NCBI RefSeq assembly: GCF_025947225.1
Contig: NZ_CP110005.1
Span: forward strand, 2,294,001-2,358,000
From: Flavobacterium sp. N2270
GTDB taxonomy: Bacteria > Bacteroidota > Bacteroidia > Flavobacteriales > Flavobacteriaceae
Length of the DNA: 64,000 bases
Direction of reading: 5' to 3'
Position numbers and translations under genes: made by a program. This document shows positions 25,616-34,711 of the stretch, one piece after another (positions within the stretch are counted from its first letter, which is position 1; each line of letters starts with the position of its first letter). A model generated the notes under the pieces. That model saw only the letters and a program-made list of their open reading frames with translations, was not told the origin of the DNA and did not search any database.

Positions 25616-28000
25616 ATGAAAACAAAAATCCTTTTTATTATTATAGCATTTACATCATTTTGTAACGCACAAATTGTAAATATTCCAAATGCAAATTTTA
25701 AAGCTAAGTTAATAGCCGCCAACGCAAGTAATACAACTGCAAAAGATTTATCAGGAAATTATTTCAAAATAGATACTAATAATGATGGTGAAATTCAATT
25801 AACTGAAGCATTACAAGTTAGTTCAATTGATGTTTTTTATTCAAATATCACAAGTATTCAAGGTATTACTTCATTTTCAAACTTACAGTTTTTAAATTGT
25901 GCTTGGAATTCGATTTTAAGTATTGATTTAAATGGTTTAACAAATTTACAAACATTATGGGCATGGAAGTGTTATGCAACTTCTTTCAACTTCACTGGTT
26001 GTACTAGTCTAAACTATATTGATTGTGGACAAAATTCTATAGCAACACTCAATGTAAATAATTTAAATAATTTAACCACTTTAAAATGTAGAGATAGTTA
26101 TAATTATCCAAACAATTTAAATATTAATATGAACGGTTGTTATAACTTATCATATTTAGAGGTTGATAGTAGTAGAATTGCAAACCTAAATTTAACAGGA
26201 TTAAACAATTTACAAACTCTAATTTGCGGTGGAAACCAGCTTACTTCATTAAATGTGTCAAATTTAACTAACTTGATTAAATTGGATTGTCGGGTAAATC
26301 AAATTTCTTCTTTAGATGTAACCAATTTAGTGAACCTTCAAGAATTAATTTTTTACAACAACAATTTAACATCAATAAACGTAAATAATTTAACACAACT
26401 TACAAATTTTTGGGGAAATAATAATCAGCTAACATTTCTTGATGTAACAAACTGTATAAATTTACAATCTCTATCCTGCAACAGCAATGAATTAACAACA
26501 TTGTTGATGAAAAATGGTATAAATGAAACTTCAAATTATATTTCTGACAATCCTAATCTAAATTATATTTGCTGCGATGATTTTGAAATATCTGAAATTC
26601 AGACTATTGCTAACCCTACTTGTCAGGTTAATTCCTATTGTTCATTTACACCTGGTGGAAATTATTATACAATAGTAGGAAATAGTAAAGTTGATTATAA
26701 CTTAAATGGATGCGATGTTTTAGATTACAACTATCCTTATTTAAAATTTCAAATAAATAGTAGTTCAATAAACACTTTTTCAATTCCAAATCAATCTGGA
26801 AATTATAGTATTCCTGTTCAATCTGGAATTTACACTATTACTCCAATACTGGAAAACCCAAGCTATTATAATATATCGCCCTCAAATTCTAGTGTTAGTT
26901 TTCCTGCTCAAAGTAGTCCATTTATGCAAGATTTTTGCATTTCTCCAAATGGTAATCATAATGATTTAGAAATAATTATTTTCCCATTAACCAACGCAAT
27001 TGCCGGTTCTAATGCTAAATATAAATTAGTTTATAAAAATAAAGGAAATCAAATCCAATCAGGCTCATTAAATCTTTTATATAATGATGCTGTTTTAGAT
27101 TTAATTTCTGCAAATCCATTAGTTTTAAGTCAAACAACAAACTCGTTAACTTGGAATTTTACAAATTTACTTCCATTTGAAAGTAGAGAAATTGATGTGA
27201 TTTTTAACTTAAATTCGCCAACTGAAATTCCTCCATTAAATATTGGAAATATTTTAAATTACACAGCATCCATAAGTGGTTTGACTGATGAAGCTCCGAA
27301 CGATAACATTGCAACTTTAAATCAAATAGTTGTAAATTCGTATGACCCAAATGATAAAATTTGTTTGGAAGGAACAACAATCACACCAAGCATGGTTGGT
27401 GAATATGTGCATTACTTAATACGATTTGAAAACAATGGAACAGCAAATGCTCAAAATATAGTTGTTAGAGATATAATTGACACCAATAAATTTGACATAA
27501 ATACTTTAATTCCAATTAAAGGAAGTCATAACTTTGAAACAAGAATATCAAGCACAAATAAAGTAGAATTTATTTTTCAAAATATAAATCTTCCTTTTGA
27601 TGACGCTAATAATGATGGTTATGTATCTTTTAAAATTAAAACAAAACCAAATTTAGTTGTTGGAAATACTTTTAGCAATTCAGCAAGCATCTATTTTGAT
27701 TATAATTTTCCAATAGTTACAAATAATTATACAACAACAATTCAAAACACATTGGGTTTACAAGAAAATGATTTTATCAATAACATTTCTATATATCCAA
27801 ACCCTGTGAAAGATATTTTAAATTTTAAAACAGAACGTAATATTTCAAAAGTTGAAGTTTATGATATTGCCGGAAGAATTTTAAGTTCAAATTCGATTCG
27901 TGAAAATAAAATTGATTTGAGCGAACTGAAAACAGGGAATTATATACTAAAACTTTACACTGAAAAAGGATTAATGAACACTATAATAATTAAAGAATAA
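25616..28000 (+). CDS. T9SS-secreted leucine-rich-repeat protein (cassette C28)
   Basis: 794 aa. Signal peptide (MKTKILFIIIAFTSFCNAQ), an EF-hand-like segment DTNNDGEIQ, about ten short leucine-rich units (LTSLNVSNLTNLIKLDCRVN and similar) to about residue 330, a DUF11/DUF7619-like beta domain containing SYDPNDKICLEG, and a T9SS sorting tail (IYPNPVKDILNFK). Cell-surface or secreted adhesin-like protein; complete. Cassette ends pair with a one-base bulge. Confidence 0.88.
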   Translation: MKTKILFIIIAFTSFCNAQIVNIPNANFKAKLIAANASNTTAKDLSGNYFKIDTNNDGEIQLTEALQVSSIDVFYSNITSIQGITSFSNLQFLNCAWNSILSIDLNGLTNLQTLWAWKCYATSFNFTGCTSLNYIDCGQNSIATLNVNNLNNLTTLKCRDSYNYPNNLNINMNGCYNLSYLEVDSSRIANLNLTGLNNLQTLICGGNQLTSLNVSNLTNLIKLDCRVNQISSLDVTNLVNLQELIFYNNNLTSINVNNLTQLTNFWGNNNQLTFLDVTNCINLQSLSCNSNELTTLLMKNGINETSNYISDNPNLNYICCDDFEISEIQTIANPTCQVNSYCSFTPGGNYYTIVGNSKVDYNLNGCDVLDYNYPYLKFQINSSSINTFSIPNQSGNYSIPVQSGIYTITPILENPSYYNISPSNSSVSFPAQSSPFMQDFCISPNGNHNDLEIIIFPLTNAIAGSNAKYKLVYKNKGNQIQSGSLNLLYNDAVLDLISANPLVLSQTTNSLTWNFTNLLPFESREIDVIFNLNSPTEIPPLNIGNILNYTASISGLTDEAPNDNIATLNQIVVNSYDPNDKICLEGTTITPSMVGEYVHYLIRFENNGTANAQNIVVRDIIDTNKFDINTLIPIKGSHNFETRISSTNKVEFIFQNINLPFDDANNDGYVSFKIKTKPNLVVGNTFSNSASIYFDYNFPIVTNNYTTTIQNTLGLQENDFINNISIYPNPVKDILNFKTERNISKVEVYDIAGRILSSNSIRENKIDLSELKTGNYILKLYTEKGLMNTIIIKE

Positions 28001-28009
28001 CGATCTGCC

Positions 28010-28135
28010 AACAAGCGTTTTGCAAGATTGCGGGGTAAGTGATTAATTTAAAGTTTTGGCTTATCAATAAAGTTCAGTAATAACCTAAAAGTAAAGGCTT
28101 TTTTAGTCCGTAACCTCGCAAAGCGCTGGAACGTT
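28010..28135 (+). repeat. attC-like site aC28 (family I)
   Basis: Joins C28 (TCTGCCAAC) to C29 (GTTAGCAGC). Arms GCGTTTTGCAAGATTGCG / GTAACCTCGCAAAGCGC. No TATATTTG. Confidence 0.78.
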
Positions 28136-28153
28136 AGCAGCAAGCGAAAAAAA

Positions 28154-28498
28154 ATGGATATAGAAACAGCAAGATATATTTCAAATTATTATCATCATTT
28201 TTTTAATGAAAAGGAAAACATTGCTTATAGACACTTGAATTCTATATTTAAATTACGTGATGAACCCGAAAATTCTCCAAGGCATAATACATATAAAAAT
28301 AAAGGTTGGATAACAACCGATTATGAAGTTCTTGAGTTAATTAAAAACGGAGAAATAGAATTTTTTCTCAATACCGCAAAAAGAATTTTAAAAGAAAATA
28401 AAGATGAGATTTTTTTAAATAAATGTAGTAAGTGTAAAAAATTAGCGAGAACACCTAAAGCAAAGCAATGTAGACATTGTGATAATAAATGGTTTTGA
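28154..28498 (+). CDS. Hypothetical protein with C-terminal zinc ribbon (cassette C29, first gene)
   Basis: 114 aa. The C-terminus carries CSKCKKLARTPKAKQCRHCD, a classic Cys4 zinc-ribbon arrangement (about residues 91-110). The N-terminal 85 residues are helical and unrecognised. Its stop precedes the next gene's ATG by 2 nt. Confidence 0.75.
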   Translation: MDIETARYISNYYHHFFNEKENIAYRHLNSIFKLRDEPENSPRHNTYKNKGWITTDYEVLELIKNGEIEFFLNTAKRILKENKDEIFLNKCSKCKKLARTPKAKQCRHCDNKWF

Positions 28499-28500
28499 AA

Positions 28501-28743
28501 ATGACAGAATTAGAATTAAAAGAAATTGAAGATAGATGTAAAAACGCGACTAAAGGACCTTGGAAATCAATGATTGAAGGAAGAGATCACACAAGTGGTG
28601 ATAGTTTTATTATGACAGGTGGTGAAGATATTTACATTTCCAATCCACTTTTTGACAATAATCAAGACTTTATAGCAAATGCAAAGCAAGATATTCCAAA
28701 GTTAATTGCTGAAATCAAAAGACTAAAAATGAAAACTGAATAA
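28501..28743 (+). CDS. Small phage-type protein (cassette C29, second gene)
   Basis: 80 aa, starting MTELELKEIEDRC. Contains the stretch GRDHTSGDSFIMTGGEDI followed by QDFIANAKQDIPKLIAEI, a pattern I know from short, widely distributed hypothetical proteins of phages and genomic islands. The ATG at 28501 is preferred to an ATG at 28489 that would overlap the upstream gene. Function unknown. Confidence 0.72.
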   Translation: MTELELKEIEDRCKNATKGPWKSMIEGRDHTSGDSFIMTGGEDIYISNPLFDNNQDFIANAKQDIPKLIAEIKRLKMKTE

Positions 28744-28754
28744 AGCCAGCTGCT

Positions 28755-28884
28755 AACAACGGTTTTGCACAATGGCTTGGGCTTGGTTTTTCCTTCGGAA
28801 AAACCTCTGCGAATCGAAATTTTGTCTATATTTGTTTTGGTCAGTCTTGAATCACAAGCCACTGATGCAAAGCAGCAAAACGTT
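28755..28884 (+). repeat. attC-like site aC29 (family D middle)
   Basis: Joins C29 (GCTGCTAAC) to C30 (GTTATGTG). Third arm variant (TTTTGCACAATGG / CCACTGATGCAAAG) on the shared family D middle. TATATTTG present. Confidence 0.85.
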
Positions 28885-28928
28885 ATGTGCTATAGCATAC
28901 GACACTGCAAAAAAGAAAACCTGAAAAC

Positions 28929-29399
28929 ATGAAGCACAAAATAATGTACATAGAAAATAAATCTGAAGGTCATAGCGGTTCAGCTTGGATTGGTCTAACT
29001 GAATTCTCAAAATCTGGACAAACAGTTTATTTTGACAATAAAGCGCTAAAAAAACTGAAAACGACAGGAATTAGCGGAAATCATTTTGACATAGAAACTG
29101 GTGAAGAATATTGGATTTCAGGAGTAAAGAAAAATGGAGAAGACAGACATAAATATGGCGGTGGAAAAGTGATGCTTGACAAAGATTGCGTTGAAGAGTA
29201 TTTGAAGTTCATAAATGCTGAAAATGTTGACGAACGAAAATTTATTGTTGTTGAAATTAAGAAAACAGACAAAAGCAGATTCAACTTAATAGAAAATGTA
29301 GAACTTGAAAATGAAGAAAGAGAAAGATTAGCTTGGGATAGAAAGAAAAATATAACACTAAATAAAGCTACATCACATAACAGCGGTTTGGCACAATAG
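28929..29399 (+). CDS. Small conserved hypothetical protein, stop inside attC (cassette C30)
   Basis: 156 aa. The first 90 residues (SGSAWIGLTEFSKSGQTVYF, ISGNHFDIETGEEYWISGVK) match a widespread small protein often misannotated as a DXP-synthase fragment; true function unknown. The reading frame continues about 20 nt beyond the AAC core and stops at TAG (29397), so the last residues (NSGLAQ) are encoded by the recombination site. Confidence 0.75.
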   Translation: MKHKIMYIENKSEGHSGSAWIGLTEFSKSGQTVYFDNKALKKLKTTGISGNHFDIETGEEYWISGVKKNGEDRHKYGGGKVMLDKDCVEEYLKFINAENVDERKFIVVEIKKTDKSRFNLIENVELENEERERLAWDRKKNITLNKATSHNSGLAQ

Positions 29400-29504
29400 C
29401 TACTTTTATCTTTAACCACACGTTCGATTTTCCGCTGGAAAATCTTATCTTAGCAAGAAATAATCGTTCCACGCAGTCGCTACTGCGCCAAGCCGCGGAA
29501 CGTT
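29379..29504 (+). repeat. attC-like site aC30 (family F)
   Basis: Joins C30 (CACATAAC) to C31 (GTTACCCACA). Same core as aC5. The left arm overlaps the C30 coding end. Confidence 0.83.
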
Positions 29505-29513
29505 ACCCACAAT

Positions 29514-30059
29514 ATGAAAAAACTCATTGGTTCAATAATCATTATAGTAATTTTAACATCTTGCAGTAGTGTCAAAAATTCTATTTCGAAAAACAATGTG
29601 AAAAAAGTTTCTGAAGAAAACTTTGAATTATTGAACGGAACATACAAAAACTCATCCGCAGAACCAAATATGAAATTCACTTCTCTTTGGTCAGTATTGA
29701 ATTATAATGCTAAAGAATACGATAATTGGAAAGATTTAAATGTGAAAATAAGTATTAACAAAATTGACCAAAAATCAATTATTTTAAGCTTACTTGAAAA
29801 TGAAAAAATTATTGAAGAAATAAATATAAAGGGTGAAATTCAGGATAACTATTACTTATTTAAAAATCAGAAAAAAGCAAAAATGATGGTTTTTATTCTG
29901 ATATGGGGAATTGGAAATTCTTCTGTTAAAATTGGAATTTCAGAAAAAAATGAATTAATAGTTTTGAGTAAAACAGAAGGGATTGGATTAATTGTTGCTT
30001 TTCCAGCATTTGCTTCTGGCGGTGGCTTGAGGGAATATAAATTTGACAGAATTGAATAA
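29514..30059 (+). CDS. Lipoprotein of unknown function (cassette C31)
   Basis: 181 aa, lipobox ILTSC (about Cys17), a lipocalin-like beta pattern (FELLNGTYKNSSAEP ... IIEEINIKGEIQDNYY) and a glycine-containing end (FPAFASGGGLREYKF). Envelope lipoprotein; no defined family. Confidence 0.75.
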   Translation: MKKLIGSIIIIVILTSCSSVKNSISKNNVKKVSEENFELLNGTYKNSSAEPNMKFTSLWSVLNYNAKEYDNWKDLNVKISINKIDQKSIILSLLENEKIIEEINIKGEIQDNYYLFKNQKKAKMMVFILIWGIGNSSVKIGISEKNELIVLSKTEGIGLIVAFPAFASGGGLREYKFDRIE

Positions 30060-30070
30060 ATACTGTGGGT

Positions 30071-30200
30071 AACAGCGGTTTGCTTCAATGGCTACTTCCG
30101 GATTTTCCTACGGAAAATCCGCTGCTGAATGGAATGTTTTGTTATATTTGTAATGGCTTGGTGTTGGTTCAACGCCACTGAAAGCAAGCCGCAGAACGTT
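30071..30200 (+). repeat. attC-like site aC31 (family B)
   Basis: Joins C31 (TGTGGGTAAC) to C32 (GTTATGCCT). TATATTTG present; inner loop CCTACGG. Confidence 0.87.
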
Positions 30201-30225
30201 ATGCCTAATGATGAGAAACATCGCC

Positions 30226-31113
30226 ATGAAGAGAACTATATTAATTATTCTACTATCTTTTTTAATTCTTAATTGCAAAAAAGAAAGTGATGATTACAAC
30301 AAATATTATAAGTCTAATAATATTGCTCTAAAAACTTTTTTTGACTCGAAAAACAAATTCACAAAAAGTATTCAATATTATGATACGTTGGGAAAACTTG
30401 AATACAAAATCATTTATAGAAAAAAAGAATATGACAGTATCGTATACAAATATAAAAACAAGATAACCTACAAATCAGGTTTACAAGATTTTAAAGGACC
30501 GAAATTTGGTAATTGGAATAGGTATACTAGTGATGGTCTGTTAAGTGAAACCAGAGAATATTTTATTATTGGAAAAGATTATTTACTAAATCGACAATGG
30601 TATTTTGACAAAACAGGCGATACACTTTGGTATGCCAATAAATTCAATAGATACAATCAAAAAGAGTTTTCAAATGATACTTTAGATAGTAGAAATTCAA
30701 GTATGATTAGATTTGATTTTTATTCAAAAGATACGATTAGTATCACCGAGCCATTTGCAGCTAGCGTAATTTGTAATAGCCCATTACTTCGAGAATACAA
30801 TTCTCAAATTATCATGCTACTAGGAAAGGAAAATCAAAATTTCAATAAAACCTTTTCAAATGAAAAAGAAGTAAAATTGGATACATTTTACAATCTAAAT
30901 CTAGACAAAGTAAATAGAAAAAATTTTGTCAAAGCTAATCCGAATTATGTGGCAGCATTTGGAAGATGGTTTGACAAACCAGGAAAAAAAGTATTGCTTG
31001 GTTATATGTTAGAATATTATGATAGAAAACCAACCACAAAAGATTCTTCAATTCGAGGTGAAAGAAAAGTTTATTTTGAAAAGGAGATTTTTGTGAAAGG
31101 AAAAACAAAATAA
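30226..31113 (+). CDS. Lipoprotein of unknown function (cassette C32)
   Basis: 295 aa from the ATG that begins the lipoprotein signal (MKRTILIILLSFLILNC); an ATG 18 nt upstream is possible. The N-terminal half has MORN/YwqK-like beta units (YYDTLGKLEYKIIYRKKEYD, YTSDGLLSETREYF). The C-terminal half is a separate beta domain. Function unknown. Confidence 0.75.
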   Translation: MKRTILIILLSFLILNCKKESDDYNKYYKSNNIALKTFFDSKNKFTKSIQYYDTLGKLEYKIIYRKKEYDSIVYKYKNKITYKSGLQDFKGPKFGNWNRYTSDGLLSETREYFIIGKDYLLNRQWYFDKTGDTLWYANKFNRYNQKEFSNDTLDSRNSSMIRFDFYSKDTISITEPFAASVICNSPLLREYNSQIIMLLGKENQNFNKTFSNEKEVKLDTFYNLNLDKVNRKNFVKANPNYVAAFGRWFDKPGKKVLLGYMLEYYDRKPTTKDSSIRGERKVYFEKEIFVKGKTK

Positions 31114-31124
31114 TCACAAGGCAT

Positions 31125-31254
31125 AACAGCAGTTAAAAGTAATGGCTTAGGCAAGGGCATACTTCCGAATTTTCTCCGAAAATTCAAAAGTTTGCGTTAT
31201 ATTTGTTTTGGCTTGGTTTTGGCTCGTCGCCACTTCTTTTAGCTGCAAAACGTT
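31125..31254 (+). repeat. attC-like site aC32 (family A)
   Basis: Joins C32 (AGGCATAAC) to C33 (GTTGTGTGTAA). TATATTTG present. Confidence 0.87.
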
Positions 31255-31278
31255 GTGTGTAATTAAAAAACAAATATT

Positions 31279-31833
31279 ATGAAGAAAATTTTATTGGCAT
31301 TTGGAGCAATTTTAGTAATTGCAATTATTCTTATTATGAGTTTTGGTGTTCAAATCGGAAACGTTAGAATTGGAAAACAAAATGATACTTTAGCGATTAA
31401 ACAAGATTATGACCTTGTGAATAGTCCTTTCAACTCTGAATATTTAGAAACAGACAAAATAATATGTGTAAATTTATGGGCAACTTGGTGCAAACCTTGT
31501 GTAGCTGAAATGCCAATGTTGAACGCTGTTAAAGAAGAGTATAAAAATAATAATATTGAATTTTTGTCTTTCTCGGTAGATACTGATTCAATTAAACTTG
31601 GAAATTTTATTAAAAAAGAGAAATTTAATTTTAAAGACATAACATTAGAAAATCTTAAATATAAAACTGCTATTTTAAATTATTTAAGTGAAAAACCAGC
31701 AGATAATAAAATAAATTCCTATTCTGTTCCTGTTACATACTTAATAAAAAACAAAAAAATAGTAAAAACTATAGATGGTGGAATTGAAAATAAAGAAGAA
31801 TTGACTAATGCTATTAATTTAGTTATGAAATAA
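31279..31833 (+). CDS. TlpA-like thioredoxin-fold protein (cassette C33)
   Basis: 184 aa. N-terminal membrane anchor or uncleaved signal (ILLAFGAILVIAIILIMSFG), then a thioredoxin fold with the active site WATWCKPCVAEMP (CKPC, about residues 73-76) and a cis-Pro region (SVPVTYL). Periplasmic thiol-disulfide oxidoreductase of the TlpA/ResA type; substrate unknown. Complete. Confidence 0.88.
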   Translation: MKKILLAFGAILVIAIILIMSFGVQIGNVRIGKQNDTLAIKQDYDLVNSPFNSEYLETDKIICVNLWATWCKPCVAEMPMLNAVKEEYKNNNIEFLSFSVDTDSIKLGNFIKKEKFNFKDITLENLKYKTAILNYLSEKPADNKINSYSVPVTYLIKNKKIVKTIDGGIENKEELTNAINLVMK

Positions 31834-31844
31834 AAACTACACAC

Positions 31845-31971
31845 AACACCGGTTTTAAGAAATTTGGGCTTTAGTCTTGGATTTTAAGGTTTTTTTGTAC
31901 TTTCATAGTTCAGTAATTAATCGAAAGTTTCGGGCTAACTTTTCCCAAACTTCTTAAAGCCGAGTAACGTT
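31845..31971 (+). repeat. attC-like site aC33 (family I-like)
   Basis: Joins C33 (ACACACAAC) to C34 (GTTGTAGCC). Arms CCGGTTTTAAGAAATTTGGG / CCCAAACTTCTTAAAGCCG. TTTTGTACTTTC in the middle, so no -7-like box. Confidence 0.8.
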
Positions 31972-32002
31972 GTAGCCAATTTAAGAAAAACTCAATATCA
32001 GA

Positions 32003-32440
32003 ATGAAATATAGTTTTGAAAAAGATTTTTTGGACAGAAATGAGGATAAAACCGACTTTACTAATCACAGAGATAAAGCAACAGAAGTTGAATTGAAGAA
32101 ATTAAAAGAGGAATATCCCAAAATACCAACGGAATTTCTCGAATATTTGAGTGAAATAGGAAGCGGAAGTTTTCGTGAATGTCAATTTCAAGTTCAAAAA
32201 CATTTATTTGATTTAGATGATTTGGGTCTTACAGAAAATTATGACTTAAAAAAAGGAATTAAGTTTTTTGGAGACAACTATGCTGGCGACTTTTCTGGAT
32301 TTGATTTTAATAATAACCCAACATTGATAGTGGAGTTTTGGCACGAAGACGGAACAATATATGAAACGAATAAGACTTTTAAAGAATATATTAGAGAACA
32401 AATGCTAATTGACGAAAACGGAGAAGATAAAAGAGAATAA
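32003..32440 (+). CDS. SUKH/SMI1-KNR4-like protein (cassette C34)
   Basis: 145 aa cytosolic protein. EVELKKLKEEYPKIPTEFLE followed by YLSEIGSGSF is the typical N-terminal SUKH signature, and the rest (FGDNYAGDFSGFDF, VEFWHEDGTIYE) fits the SMI1/KNR4 fold. SUKH proteins are commonly immunity proteins for contact-dependent or T6SS toxins; no toxin is encoded in this cassette. Confidence 0.82.
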   Translation: MKYSFEKDFLDRNEDKTDFTNHRDKATEVELKKLKEEYPKIPTEFLEYLSEIGSGSFRECQFQVQKHLFDLDDLGLTENYDLKKGIKFFGDNYAGDFSGFDFNNNPTLIVEFWHEDGTIYETNKTFKEYIREQMLIDENGEDKRE

Positions 32441-32451
32441 AAACTGGCTAC

Positions 32452-32581
32452 AACAGCGGTTTGCTTCAATGGCTACTTCCGGATTTTCCTACGGAAAATC
32501 CGCTGCTGAATGGAATGTTTTGTTATATTTGTAATGGCTTGGTGTTGGTGCAACGCCACTGAGAGCAAGCCGCAGAACGTT
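32452..32581 (+). repeat. attC-like site aC34 (family B)
   Basis: Joins C34 (GGCTACAAC) to C35 (GTTGGCAGTA). TATATTTG present; loop CCTACGG. Confidence 0.87.
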
Positions 32582-32631
32582 GGCAGTAATTTTGCCCGAG
32601 TAGAAACTTAAAAATAAAAACACAATTAGAA

Positions 32632-33204
32632 ATGAAACAATTTATTATAATTTTAGCTTTTTTTCAAACAATAATTTCATTCGGTCAAGAAGTAAACGTG
32701 AATAATGAAATTCAAAAAGATTTTAACGATTATTTTAGTCTTATAGCTGAAAGAAAAATAGATGACGCATTAAATTATTCAAATCCTAAATTATTTGAAA
32801 TAGTCCCGAAAGAGCAAATGAAAAATTTAATGGAAGCTATTTATAAAATGCCGAACATTGAATATCGAACTGGAATTGCGACATTCATAAAGTTTGAGGA
32901 ATTAAAGAAAATCGAAAACGTTAATTATGTAAAGTTCTACATAATTTCTCCAATAGAAATGAAATTTACTGACATTGAAAATAGTGACGAAAAAATTTCC
33001 CAAATGACTAAAAATTTCGAAACTAAGTTTGGAGTTGGAAATGTGGAATTTGATAAAATAAGTGGATTTTACAAAATCAATGCAGAAAAAGTAATTATTG
33101 CAAGTAGCGACAATGAACTTTTAGATTGGAAATTTGTAACAGTTGACAATCCAAAAATGAAAGTATTACTTGAAAAAATTATACCGAAAGAACTTTTAAA
33201 TTAA
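32632..33204 (+). CDS. Secreted hypothetical protein (cassette C35)
   Basis: 190 aa, signal peptide (MKQFIIILAFFQTIISFGQ), then a single NTF2-like-looking domain (NDYFSLIAERKIDDALNYSN). No catalytic motif. Function unknown. Confidence 0.75.
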   Translation: MKQFIIILAFFQTIISFGQEVNVNNEIQKDFNDYFSLIAERKIDDALNYSNPKLFEIVPKEQMKNLMEAIYKMPNIEYRTGIATFIKFEELKKIENVNYVKFYIISPIEMKFTDIENSDEKISQMTKNFETKFGVGNVEFDKISGFYKINAEKVIIASSDNELLDWKFVTVDNPKMKVLLEKIIPKELLN

Positions 33205-33218
33205 CAAAAACTACTGCC

Positions 33219-33346
33219 AACAGCCGTTTGTTGCAATTGCTGGGCTTGGCTTGTGTTCGGAATTTTCTCCGAAAATTCCACGAGGAGTTTTGTACTTGTA
33301 ATCTTTTGTTATAAATTTACGCAACTGCCACAAGCGGCAACACGTT
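33219..33346 (+). repeat. attC-like site aC35 (family C)
   Basis: Joins C35 (TACTGCCAAC) to C36 (GTTAGTGGC). Variant GCTGGGCTTGG in the left middle. Confidence 0.86.
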
Positions 33347-33370
33347 AGTGGCAACTCTAAAAGACAAACT

Positions 33371-34057
33371 GTGAAACTATTCAACTTCATAAAACGACAA
33401 CCCAAAACAGACTTCTCACCTGAGCAGACAATAAGACGCTTAGTTGATTATATGCCGGAATTTTATAAGACACAAAGACAGTTTATTAATTGCGTTGAGT
33501 TTTTAGAGAACAAAGAATGGGAACTTGCAGTTGACAGCTTAATAGAACTTGCAGACGAAACGGAACACTATTTTTCTGAAGAATTTTGGCTTGGACTTGC
33601 AGACTCTGCCGACAAAATGGACTTAACAGAAAAAGTAAATTATTGTAGAAAACAAATCAAGCGAAACGAAGAAGACATTAAATCAAAGACACCATTTGGT
33701 TGGACAACTATTAAATTTGACGACACACATTTTCAACATCATATCTCGGAGAAACTTAAAGAAGAATGGGCAACCGAAAGACGTGAAAAAGACAAAGTTC
33801 AAGCATTGATAACGAAAGAAGGTGTGCATTTAAAATCTCACGGACGAAGCGGATTTTTATATATTACTGACAATGGAAAAATTGCCGAAGTTGAGTTTGA
33901 ATTAGGAATGAATGGACTTATCATCTATTTCAATAGTTTGACAAATTGGTCATTACCGACAAAGCAAACACTAACAGCTGACGAGAAACAGAAAATAAAA
34001 ATTGATATTAATAACTGGGCGACAAAGACAAAAAATGCAATCGAATTTGACGACTGA
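33371..34057 (+). CDS. Cytosolic hypothetical protein with GTG start (cassette C36)
   Basis: 228 aa, GTG start, starting MKLFNFIKRQPKTD. A helical first half (WELAVDSLIELADETEHYF) and a beta C-terminal half (GFLYITDNGKIAEVEFELG). The layout resembles immunity-type proteins with an N-terminal helical bundle, but I recognise no family. GC is a little higher than in its neighbours. Confidence 0.7.
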   Translation: MKLFNFIKRQPKTDFSPEQTIRRLVDYMPEFYKTQRQFINCVEFLENKEWELAVDSLIELADETEHYFSEEFWLGLADSADKMDLTEKVNYCRKQIKRNEEDIKSKTPFGWTTIKFDDTHFQHHISEKLKEEWATERREKDKVQALITKEGVHLKSHGRSGFLYITDNGKIAEVEFELGMNGLIIYFNSLTNWSLPTKQTLTADEKQKIKIDINNWATKTKNAIEFDD

Positions 34058-34073
34058 AACAAGAGCAGCCACT

Positions 34074-34201
34074 AACAGCCGTTTGTTGCAATTGCTAGGC
34101 TCGGTGTGTGTTCGGAATTTTCTCCGAAAATTCCACGAGGAGTTTTGCACTTGTAATCTTTTGTTATAAATTTACGCAACTGCCACAAGCGGCAACACGT
34201 T
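34074..34201 (+). repeat. attC-like site aC36 (family C)
   Basis: Joins C36 (GCCACTAAC) to C37 (GTTGTGCTC). Carries the GCTCGGTGTGTG variant shared with aC43. Confidence 0.86.
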
Positions 34202-34552
34202 GTGCTCAATAGCTCCGAATTTCCGTATAAAAAGAAAATAATCAGATTTTAAACAATAAAATTCGTGTGATTTTTTGTTGATTTCTTGAAAAGAACGAAA
34301 TGCTTTTTCAAGTATATTTATTGCAAAATAGTATAATCAGAAAACCGAATTGTACCTAAAAATTTGCCGAATTTTGTGCTGAAATTTTGAATATAACAAA
34401 TCGATTTATCAAGCATATTTTGTGCTAAATAAAAAACCGAATTGTGTCAAAAAGTTCGCTTAAATATCTTTTTTACTTTTAAATGTTTGAATTCAGCATA
34501 CATAAATTCGTTCCGAATTGACGCAGTCTGAATTAAAACAGCTACTAAGCAC
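34202..34552 (+). other. Noncoding cassette C37
   Basis: Ends GTTGTGCTCA / TAAGCACAAC pair with wobble. No ORF of note on either strand. The body shares with C42 the segments GCCGAATTTTGTGCTGAAAT, TTATCAAGCATATTTTGTGC and the terminal block with AATTCG-ttc-CGAATT-GACGCA. C19 belongs to the same family. Both C37 and C42 carry the same family K site. Confidence 0.75.
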
Positions 34553-34682
34553 AACAGCACCTAAAAACAATTTGCATTGCTTGGTCAACTTTTGGAAAAT
34601 CCTGTCGGATTTTCCAGTTTTTGTTCTATATTTGTTATAGTTAGTAACAATTCTTGCAAACTGTTTCTAGCTGCAAAACGTT
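34553..34682 (+). repeat. attC-like site aC37 (family K)
   Basis: Joins C37 to C38 (GTTAGCTGCT). Arms GCACCTAAAAACAATTTGC / GCAAACTGTTTCTAGCTGC. Inner hairpin GGAAAATCC-tgtc-GGATTTTCC. TATATTTG present. Confidence 0.84.
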
Positions 34683-34711
34683 AGCTGCTATAATAATAAA
34701 CTACATTAAAA

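Noticed and set aside
25393..25665. 90-aa ORF spanning aC27
   Set aside because: Overlaps the real ends of C27 and C28 genes and consists largely of site sequence.
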